In this document: positions 1 through 6,444 of the stretch, piece after piece
Layout: every line of letters starts with the position of its first letter
Position numbering within the stretch: position 1 is the first letter of the stretch
Assembly (NCBI GenBank): GCA_964420365.1
Contig: CAYQTA010000066.1
Location: forward strand, 1-64,000
Length of the DNA: 64,000 bases
Direction of reading: 5' to 3'
DNA from: JAMOQA01 sp964420365
GTDB lineage: Bacteria; Acidobacteriota; Polarisedimenticolia; J045
The notes under the pieces: model-generated
What the model saw: the letters and a program-made list of their open reading frames with translations, nothing else
What the model was told of the DNA's origin: nothing
The model's database searches: none
Program-made: the position numbers and the translations under genes

Positions 1-2
1 AC

Positions 3-155
3 GACAAGAAGAAGGCGGATGGCAAGAAGCTCAAGCTGAAGGACGCCGTCCACAAGAACTGCTGGGAGTGCCACAAGAAGAACCTGGACGCCGGCAAGAA
101 GGGCGGCCCGGTCAAGAAGGACTGCAAGGTCTGCCACGTCAAGAAGAAGAAGTAA
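3..155 (+). CDS. Small multiheme c-type cytochrome, C-terminal fragment
   Basis: The window opens inside this gene; only the last 50 codons and the TAA stop are present. The fragment is extremely lysine-rich and carries two heme-binding motifs, CWECH and CKVCH, about 20 residues apart, ending in VKKKK. Closely spaced CxxCH motifs in a short Lys-rich chain are typical of cytochrome c3/c7-like periplasmic electron carriers. Heme number and N-terminus cannot be known from here. The gene ends 25 bp before a strong intrinsic terminator. A functional link to the 19-heme cytochrome 6 kb downstream is possible but only inferred. Confidence 0.8.
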   Translation, partial: DKKKADGKKLKLKDAVHKNCWECHKKNLDAGKKGGPVKKDCKVCHVKKKK

Positions 156-180
156 CGGCACCCGTCACGACGATCACCAC

Positions 181-208
181 CGCGGCCGGGGACGGTTCCC
201 CGGCCGCG
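181..208 (+). terminator. Intrinsic terminator of the cytochrome gene
   Basis: A perfect 12-bp inverted repeat (arms 181-192 and 197-208, CGCGGCCGGGGA paired with its complement, 4-nt loop CGGT) is followed directly by TTTCTT. It lies 25 bp after the stop codon of the cytochrome fragment. The short T-tract is weak, but the stem is very strong. Confidence 0.8.
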
Positions 209-268
209 TTTCTTGTCGCCGGAGAGGCCGCCCCCGCGCCGCGTGGCGCCGTGCGCGCCCTCCACCCT

Positions 269-425
269 CGGGCGGCCTTCCGGCCGCCCCTACAAGACCC
301 CACGGAAACCCTCGAAACACGCGACGCGGGGTTCGTAGGGGCCGCCGGGAGGCGAAAGGAGCCTCTTGTAGGGGTCGCCGGCAGGCGACCCGAGGGGTTT
401 GTAGGGGTCGCCGGAAGGCGACCCG
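269..425. repeat. Cluster of four palindromic 28-bp repeat units
   Basis: Four copies of an imperfect palindrome with the core GTAGGGG(t/c)CGCCGG(a/c)AGGCGACCC occur here. One is inverted (about 269-296, reading CTTGTAGGGGCGGCC on the minus strand). Three are direct: about 333-356 (degenerate), 365-392 and 398-425. Each unit can fold as a hairpin whose stem is the GTCGCC/GGCGAC pair. Similar short GTAGGGGC-type palindromes are dispersed in many bacterial genomes as REP-like elements. No gene is visible in 156-482; after the terminator this gap holds only these repeats and GC-rich spacer. Confidence 0.75.
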
Positions 426-482
426 GGCGGCGCGCAGCGCCGCGCGTCTCCCGACGGCGCCCCCCGGGATCCGACCGCCCGG

Positions 483-3400
483 TCAGAACAGCTTGAGCAC
501 GAGGACCATCGCCTCGACGTCCCCCTCGACCGGATCGAGGTCGCTCTTCAGGGCGTAGCCGACGTCGAACCGGAGGATCGTCTCCCACGGCCCGACGAAG
601 CTGGCCGCAACGCCGACCCCGGTGTGGTCCGTCATGCCGGGGGCGATCCGCGGGTCGTGGACCCGGGCGTGGTCGAGGACGGCATCGAACCGGACCACGT
701 CCGAGATGTTGAACGAGTACTTGAGCTGGGCCAGGAGCCCGTGATCGTAACGGATGCCCGACCCGCCGAAACCGCGGAGGCGGTCCCCCGACAGGAAGCC
801 GAACGTGAAGGAGGAGAAGCGGTCGAGATCGTCGCCGGCCTGGTAGCGGGCCGAGACCTCGATCTTCTGGAACATGGGCAGGAACCAGCTCTTCTGGATC
901 CCCGCCCACCAGGTGGTCCAGTCCTTCGTCCGGGCCACCTCGGCAGCGGAGGCGACGTCCCCTGCCGGTCCCCAGGGGAGCCAGTCGGAACGGTCGTGCC
1001 ACGAGGTGCCGGCCATCACGCTCCATCCCTTGCGGTCGAAGGCCAGCTCCAGCTCCCCGATCCGCTCCCAGTGGTCGGCGGGGACGACGAAGTCCCGCGT
1101 GTCCTCGTGGCGCTGGTAGACGACCCGGTCGAGCTCTCCCATCGCCCGCAGCTTGAGGAAGCTCCCGAGTGGAACGCCCAGGTTCACGCGGAGCGCCTGG
1201 CGCAGGCGCTGGACCCGGTGGGACTCGATCTCCTCGCCCAGGACGTAGTCCTTGTCGGTGGACGGGTAGCCGACCGCGTTCAGCGTCACGCCCAGGTCCA
1301 GCCTCCTGCCGAGGACGCTCGGGTCCGAGTACGTGACGTTCGCGAAGGCGCCCGCGAAGAAGACGTTGAGGATCTTCTTCCTGCCGAACAGGTCGATGTT
1401 CGTGTAGTTGACGCCCGCCAGGGGGATCACCCCGTCGGTTCCCTCGTCGTAGAGCGCCCCGCCGAGCAGGAAGAGCTGGGTCGGGTCGCCCTTCTCGTTG
1501 ACGACCCGCTTCCCGTCCTTCGTCTTCGACAGCCACTTGAAGCCCTCCGGCGTGTCCCGGAGCATCTGCCGGTCGGAGGCATACGTCCGCGCCCGCAGCT
1601 CGGCGAAGCGCGGGTCGTTGATCGCCGGCGGGCCGAACGTGATCTGGCGCAGGACCACCAGGTTCGACCCGTTGATCGTGTAGATCTGCTGGCCGGAGAG
1701 CTCGTCGAGGAGCCAGTACGTGGTGCCGTCCGGCCCCTCGAAGGGGCGGAAGACCTGGGTCTGCTCGTCGCTGATCGCCGGCGGGGTCAGCTCCGTCTGG
1801 ACCGAGGTCACCTTGACCAGGGCCCCGGTGGCCTGGTCGATCCACGCCCGGCCCCGGTAGAGCGAGCCTCCCCCCGCGAGGGGCTCGAAGCGAAGACGCC
1901 AGCAGCGGCGGCCCTCCACCTCGTCCTCTCCCTCCAGCCGGTACCGGTATCGCTTGTCCAGGTTGAGGTCGAGGGGCAGGGCGACGACCCGGTCCTTCGT
2001 CACCAGGGGGATTTCCGGGATCTTCTTCCACTTGAGCCGGACGCCATCGAAGTAGGTCTCCCGGATCGCCCACTCGCCACCGGTCTCCGGGTCCCAGAAC
2101 CAGTCGGCGTGCATCTCGATCTCGAACGTCCCGGTCACCTGGGCGTACCTCACGCGGAACTTGATCCACCCCTCCCGGTGCACGTTCCGCAGCCGGTCGT
2201 CCTGGAAGGACCGGAACCGCTGGTGGAACGCGATGATCTCGTCCGGGGTGACCTGGTGGACGCCGGAGACCTCCTCGCGCTCCTCGGCGAGATCGATGCC
2301 GGGGGAGACCTTCAGCCGGTTGACCAGCAGGATCCACGGCCGGCGCGCGAGGGGAGCCTCCACCCGGACCCGGGCCTCGTCGACCGGTACCGCGCGAAGG
2401 TACCGCTCGGTCCCGGACAGGGGATCGACGGCCCGGTAACCCCGCCGCATCGCCTTCTCGAAGACGAACGCGGCCCGGGCCCCCTCCGGCACCTCGGGGC
2501 TTCCGGCCCAGTAGAACAGCACCTCCCGGAACGTCCGATCGTCGAAGAAACGCACCCAGCGCACCGGTACCGGCCCGGGCTGGGCCTCGATGCCGGCTCC
2601 CTTCCGGGGGGAGAGACCGAGGCCCGGTCCCAGCACCCGGGCGATCGCCTCGAGGGCGCCCGCCGTCGAGCGGGCCGCCCCCGGGTCCTGTTCCGGCAGG
2701 CGCAGCAGGGTGGCATCGGCCCCGGCCGCCAGCAGCTCCAGGGCCCGCGCGAGGACGTCGTCCGACGCCGCCTCGCCCCGGGTCTCTCCCCGGGCGTCCG
2801 CCAGCACCAGCAGGGCGGCGCCCGGGTCCAGCGCCCGCAGCTCCCCGCGCAGTGCCGCCACGGCGTCCGTCGCCACCCGGCCCACCGGCAGCACGAGGGC
2901 CACCCCGTCCACGTAGGGGGCGAGGTCCCCGGTCGCCTTCCACGACCGGGCGAGCAGGTCCACCTCGGGCCCCTCGTGGACGACCACGTCGACGGCGGCG
3001 GCCGGGTCCTCCCCGTGGATCGTCACCGAGGCCGCCTTGATCTCGTAGGCCGCGAGACGGGCGTCCCCTTCCGTGCCGGGCTCGGGCAGGAAGTCGGCCA
3101 GGAGCCACGCAGCCACCTCTCCGCGGAGCTGCCGCGCCCCCGCCCGCAGGACCCGGAGCCAGTCCCGGCGGCGCGCCTCCAGCCCTTCCCCGGCCACGGC
3201 CGGGGAGCCGTGGACGAGGACCGCCACGCGGGCGCCCCGTTGCCGCTGGACCCGCACCCGGTCGACCAGGGATCCGACGTCCGGCGTCCCGCCCTCCGGG
3301 AACAGGTCCCGGCAGCGGGTCTCGATGACCACCCAGGGTACGCCGTCGCCACGGAAGACCGCCGCCTCGGCCGGTTTCTCCGGGACGATCCCGGTCCCGG

Positions 3401-3569
3401 CCTCCACCCAGCCGAGGGCGTGAACCGGGGCCTCCGGCCGGACCAGGCCCCCGACCGCGGGCGCGGAGCGGCCGGCCGCGCGGGCGGCCCCGGGGAGGGC
3501 AAGGGCCAGGAGCAGGGCCGGGAGCAGGAGCGGCAGGACGGGACGGACACCGTGGCGGGTGGTGGTCAT
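483..3569 (-). CDS. Large exported composite outer-membrane protein (LolA-like domain plus C-terminal beta-barrel)
   Basis: 1028 residues. A signal peptide (LLLPALLLALALPGAARA) is followed by a roughly 270-residue region of alpha/beta character that looks like an enzymatic TIM-barrel remnant. A central part (about residues 400-580) resembles outer-membrane lipoprotein-sorting (LolA/DUF1329-like) domains, with YRLEGED, CWRLRFEPL and a WIDQATGAL stretch. The C-terminal ~380 residues alternate polar and hydrophobic residues like a barrel and end in LVLKLF, a typical terminal aromatic. I chose ATG 3569 rather than 3575 because AAGGAG then sits 6 bases upstream. It is divergent from the SAM hydrolase gene. 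I do not recognise a named family for the full architecture; the function is unknown and the location is probably the outer membrane. Confidence 0.75.
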   Translation of the reverse strand: MTTTRHGVRPVLPLLLPALLLALALPGAARAAGRSAPAVGGLVRPEAPVHALGWVEAGTGIVPEKPAEAAVFRGDGVPWVVIETRCRDLFPEGGTPDVGSLVDRVRVQRQRGARVAVLVHGSPAVAGEGLEARRRDWLRVLRAGARQLRGEVAAWLLADFLPEPGTEGDARLAAYEIKAASVTIHGEDPAAAVDVVVHEGPEVDLLARSWKATGDLAPYVDGVALVLPVGRVATDAVAALRGELRALDPGAALLVLADARGETRGEAASDDVLARALELLAAGADATLLRLPEQDPGAARSTAGALEAIARVLGPGLGLSPRKGAGIEAQPGPVPVRWVRFFDDRTFREVLFYWAGSPEVPEGARAAFVFEKAMRRGYRAVDPLSGTERYLRAVPVDEARVRVEAPLARRPWILLVNRLKVSPGIDLAEEREEVSGVHQVTPDEIIAFHQRFRSFQDDRLRNVHREGWIKFRVRYAQVTGTFEIEMHADWFWDPETGGEWAIRETYFDGVRLKWKKIPEIPLVTKDRVVALPLDLNLDKRYRYRLEGEDEVEGRRCWRLRFEPLAGGGSLYRGRAWIDQATGALVKVTSVQTELTPPAISDEQTQVFRPFEGPDGTTYWLLDELSGQQIYTINGSNLVVLRQITFGPPAINDPRFAELRARTYASDRQMLRDTPEGFKWLSKTKDGKRVVNEKGDPTQLFLLGGALYDEGTDGVIPLAGVNYTNIDLFGRKKILNVFFAGAFANVTYSDPSVLGRRLDLGVTLNAVGYPSTDKDYVLGEEIESHRVQRLRQALRVNLGVPLGSFLKLRAMGELDRVVYQRHEDTRDFVVPADHWERIGELELAFDRKGWSVMAGTSWHDRSDWLPWGPAGDVASAAEVARTKDWTTWWAGIQKSWFLPMFQKIEVSARYQAGDDLDRFSSFTFGFLSGDRLRGFGGSGIRYDHGLLAQLKYSFNISDVVRFDAVLDHARVHDPRIAPGMTDHTGVGVAASFVGPWETILRFDVGYALKSDLDPVEGDVEAMVLVLKLF

Positions 3570-3715
3570 CGGCATCTCCTTGCGGAACCTTCCGGGCAGG
3601 CGCGGACGGTCACGGGGAAACAGTAGCGCACCGCTCCATGGATGCACCCCCGGCGGCCCGGGATACGATCCTCCGCCCGGGACGGGTAGCATGCCCGGCG
3701 AGGAGGAAGGTCCCG

Positions 3716-4513
3716 ATGCCCGCACGCCAGATCGTCACGTTTCTCACCGACTTCGGCCTCGCCGACGGCTACGTCGGGGCGATGAAGGGAGCCCTTCTCC
3801 GGGCCGCCCCCGGGGCACTCCCCGTCGACATCGGCCACGAGGTCCCCCGGCACGACGTCCTCGCGGGGGCCTTCCTGCTGGCGACGGCGTTTCCGTGGTA
3901 CCCGCCGGGGACGGTCCACGTGGCGGTGGTCGACCCGGGCGTGGGAACGGCGCGGCGGGGCCTCGCGGCCCGGGCGGGGGACCACCTGTTCGTCGCGCCC
4001 GACAACGGGCTCCTGGAACTCGTCCTGCGCGAGCACCCGGAGGCCGAGGTCCGGGCCATCGACAACCCGGACCTGCATCCTCCGGCTCCCCACCCGACCT
4101 TCCACGGGCGCGACGTCTTCGCGCCCGTGGCGGGGGCCCTCGCCCGCGGCCTCCCGCTCCGGGAGGTCGGCCCGGAGGTCGTCGACCCGGTGCGTCTTCC
4201 CCTGCCGGAGCTGCGGCAGGAAGGAAGCGGTCTCGCGGTCCCGGTCCTCCACGTGGACCGGTTCGGCAACGTGATCCTCGGGACCCGGCCGGGGGAGCTG
4301 CGGGCGCACCTCGGCGACGGACCCTGGCAGGTCCTCGAACCGGTGCGCCTGGGCCCCGTCCGGGCCGTCCGCACCTACGCCGAGATTCCCGCCGGGGCGG
4401 TCGCACTCCTCGACGGGTCGTCCGGATGGGTGGAACTGGCGATGAACCGGGGCTCCGCGGCGGCCCGCCTGGGGGTGAGCGCCGGTCAGAGAATCCTGAT
4501 GTCCAGGAGGTGA
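3716..4513 (+). CDS. SAM hydroxide adenosyltransferase (DUF62 family)
   Basis: 265 residues, the usual length of the DUF62/chlorinase-fluorinase-like family. These enzymes hydrolyse S-adenosylmethionine to adenosine and methionine. Family landmarks are visible: TDFGLADGYVGAMKG near the N-terminus, VVDPGVGT followed by RR near residue 75, APDNGLL near 96, FHGRDVFAP near 130, and VDRFGNVILG in the C-terminal barrel. The Asp, Arg and His of the known catalytic triad fall in the second and fourth motifs. A strong GAGGAGG-type ribosome site lies 6-12 bases before ATG 3716, which fixes the start. The 3' end overlaps the convergent next gene by 28 bp. No halogenase-specific insert is visible, so hydrolysis is more likely than halogenation. 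Confidence 0.9.
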   Translation: MPARQIVTFLTDFGLADGYVGAMKGALLRAAPGALPVDIGHEVPRHDVLAGAFLLATAFPWYPPGTVHVAVVDPGVGTARRGLAARAGDHLFVAPDNGLLELVLREHPEAEVRAIDNPDLHPPAPHPTFHGRDVFAPVAGALARGLPLREVGPEVVDPVRLPLPELRQEGSGLAVPVLHVDRFGNVILGTRPGELRAHLGDGPWQVLEPVRLGPVRAVRTYAEIPAGAVALLDGSSGWVELAMNRGSAAARLGVSAGQRILMSRR

Positions 4514-4995
4514 CGGCAGGAAAGGAGGTACCAGGCTCCCTGGCGCTGGAGCGGGACGAACTTCCGGTCGTCGTTCAGGAGGTCGAGCAGCCGGCGGCGG
4601 TTCTCCGGCATCTCGATCCACACCACGCCATGCCAGTGGCGGTCTCCCTCCGGGAGGGACGCGAGGGTGAGGACCGTCTCCTCGCGCGCAATCCCCTCGA
4701 GCTCCCCCGAGAGGCCGGTGTCGGTGGGGGATGGCACCCGGATCGCCACGATCCGCCCCTTGTTCAGCAGGTGTCCCCCCTCGGGGGTCGCCAGGGGCAG
4801 GAACGGGTCCGACGAGCCGAGCACGTCGATCACCCGCTCGCGGCCCTCGTGGAGGCCGGTTCGCGGCAGCACGAAGAGGTCTCCCGAGAGGGTCCGCCCC
4901 CCCTCGAGGAGAACCTCGACGGCGACCTTTTCCTTGGGGACCCGCCAGATCTCCCGGCCGGCGCCGGGGACGTCCCGCGTCGTTCCCTGGGCCAT
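4486..4995 (-). CDS. Conserved hypothetical protein
   Basis: 169 residues, no signal peptide and no membrane segment. The N-terminal part (VAVEVLLEGGRTLSGDLFV) looks like a small Sm-like or PilZ-like beta-barrel. A middle stretch contains FLPLATPEGGHLLNKGRIVAIRV, and the C-terminus carries RKFVPL followed by SCRHLLDIRIL. I do not recognise a characterised family. It is divergent from the DUF4388 gene (156 bp apart), a neighbourhood that suggests a shared signalling or motility role, but this is inference. A TATCTT -10-like hexamer lies at 5034-5039. Its last 28 bp overlap the end of the SAM hydrolase gene on the other strand. Confidence 0.7.
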   Translation of the reverse strand: MAQGTTRDVPGAGREIWRVPKEKVAVEVLLEGGRTLSGDLFVLPRTGLHEGRERVIDVLGSSDPFLPLATPEGGHLLNKGRIVAIRVPSPTDTGLSGELEGIAREETVLTLASLPEGDRHWHGVVWIEMPENRRRLLDLLNDDRKFVPLQRQGAWYLLSCRHLLDIRIL

Positions 4996-5082
4996 GAGGC
5001 GCTCCCGGGGGCCCGCGAGGCCCCTCCCGGACGAAGATAGGTTCCCCCGGGGTCCCGGGCATCCCGTCCGCGCACCGCCGGT

Positions 5083-5111
5083 TTGCCCCTCTCTTCTCCG
5101 GGACCTATCGT
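5083..5111 (+). promoter_or_regulatory. Predicted promoter of the DUF4388 gene
   Basis: TTGCCC at 5083-5088 and TATCGT at 5106-5111 are separated by 17 bp, 40 bp before ATG 5152. The match to a housekeeping sigma-70 promoter is good in spacing and moderate in sequence. Confidence 0.45.
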
Positions 5112-5151
5112 CCCCCCGGGGAGGATCGTGTCCTCCCGCCGGGGACCCAGG

Positions 5152-6288
5152 ATGAGCCTCTCGGGCAAGCTCTCCACGATGAACCTCGCCGACCTGCTCC
5201 AGTGGGTCGCCGGGTCGACGAAGACCGGTCGCCTCGACTTCCGCCGGGGACCGGTGGTCAAGGAGGTCTACGTCCAGGAGGGGCTGATCGTCGGCGCGGC
5301 CTCGAACCAGCCGACCGAGATGCTCGGGCACCACCTGGTCGCCCGGGGCAAGCTCACCGAGGAGCAGCTCCGCGCGGCGATCCTGGCCCGCAGGGAGGAC
5401 GACGAGTTCCTCGGGCAGGTCCTGGTACGCCTGGGATTCGTCACCCAGGACGACCTGCTCCGGGCCCTCGCCGAGCGGACGGAGGAGATCATCTATTCCC
5501 TGTTCGAGTGGGAGGACGCGGACTTCCACTTCGAACCGGGTGCGCGGCCCGGGCCGAAGGTCGTCCTCATCGCCCTCCCCGTGGACCAGGTGCTCCTCAA
5601 GGGCGTCCACCGCCACGACGAGATGGAACGGATCCGGCAGGTCTTCCCCTCGGGCCGGGTCGTGCTGTCCCGCACCGGGGCGCCGGGCCCGAGGGAGATC
5701 GTCGAGCACCCCCTGGCCCGCCGGATCCTCGAGGCGATCGACGGCCACCGGACCATCGACGAGCTGGCCTTCCACGTGCATGCCAGCCCGTTCCCGGTGA
5801 TGAAGTTCCTCTTCGAGGCCCACCGGCTGGGCCTCGTGAAGATCGAGTCCCTCGAGGGCCCGCCCCTCGCCCTGGTCACGGGCGAGGCCCCGGACGCGGA
5901 GCTCGCCGGCCTGACCGGTCCGGCCCGGCTCTCGGCCGCCCGCGAGCACCTCGACAAGGGGGACCCGGAGACGACGCTGACCCTCCTCGAGGAGGGCGGC
6001 GGCGTCGACCCGGAGACCCAGGAACTTCGCCGCCGGGCCGAGGAGGCGTTCCTCGAGAAGGTCTACGCGGAGGAGTTCCCGCGGGACGCGGTCCCCGAGC
6101 TGACCCGCCCCCTGCACGAGCTGACCGGCGAGGCCCTCCGCCCCGAGGAGTTCTTCCTGCTGTCGCGGATCGACGGGAACGTCAGCCTCGGGGACATCAT
6201 CGAGATCGCCCCGCTGCAGGAGGTCGAGACGGTCCGCGCGCTTCGACGGCTCGTCCGCCGGGGCATCGTTCGCTTTCCTTCGTCCTGA
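5152..6288 (+). CDS. DUF4388 (PATAN-like) regulatory protein
   Basis: 378 residues. It begins with MSLSGKLSTMNLADLLQW, the typical opening of DUF4388/PATAN domains, continuing through KTGRLDFRRG and a GLIVGA strand (about residues 1-60). A helical segment (LGQVLVRLGFVTQDDLLRAL, near 90-115) resembles the GspE/PilB N-terminal helical bundle. Two further winged-helix-like segments follow (RILEAIDGHRTIDELAFHV near 190 and LSRIDGNVSLGDIIEIA near 340). Such proteins work in the cytoplasm in two-component, gliding or type IV pilus signalling. ATG 5152 was chosen because the family starts with this methionine. It appears monocistronic. Confidence 0.8.
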   Translation: MSLSGKLSTMNLADLLQWVAGSTKTGRLDFRRGPVVKEVYVQEGLIVGAASNQPTEMLGHHLVARGKLTEEQLRAAILARREDDEFLGQVLVRLGFVTQDDLLRALAERTEEIIYSLFEWEDADFHFEPGARPGPKVVLIALPVDQVLLKGVHRHDEMERIRQVFPSGRVVLSRTGAPGPREIVEHPLARRILEAIDGHRTIDELAFHVHASPFPVMKFLFEAHRLGLVKIESLEGPPLALVTGEAPDAELAGLTGPARLSAAREHLDKGDPETTLTLLEEGGGVDPETQELRRRAEEAFLEKVYAEEFPRDAVPELTRPLHELTGEALRPEEFFLLSRIDGNVSLGDIIEIAPLQEVETVRALRRLVRRGIVRFPSS

Positions 6289-6362
6289 TCCGGGAAGAGA
6301 TCTCGATCCCGCAAGCGGGACTCACTCCGTCCCATAAACCCCTTATGCTGCAGGGTTATACA

Positions 6363-6392
6363 TTGACACTGCGTCGAGGCTGCCCGTAAGAT
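6363..6392 (+). promoter_or_regulatory. Predicted promoter and possible operator of the 19-heme cytochrome gene
   Basis: TTGACA (6363-6368) and TAAGAT (6387-6392) are separated by 18 bp, 52 bp upstream of the ATG. Just upstream, in an unusually AT-rich patch (6334-6362), an interrupted inverted repeat AACCC-11 bp-GGGTT (6337-6341 and 6353-6357) overlaps the upstream side of the -35 box and could be an operator. Regulator binding is inferred only. Confidence 0.6.
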
Positions 6393-6444
6393 CCCGCCGC
6401 GACCAGCTCCGGGAGGCGCCCGGAGCGCAGCCGGGAGAACCAGC

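Noticed and set aside
139..3108. Long reading frame of 989 codons on the minus strand beneath the outer-membrane protein gene
   Set aside because: It is a shadow in another frame; composition is Arg/Gly/Pro-rich low complexity with no domain, typical of GC-rich antisense or out-of-frame reads.
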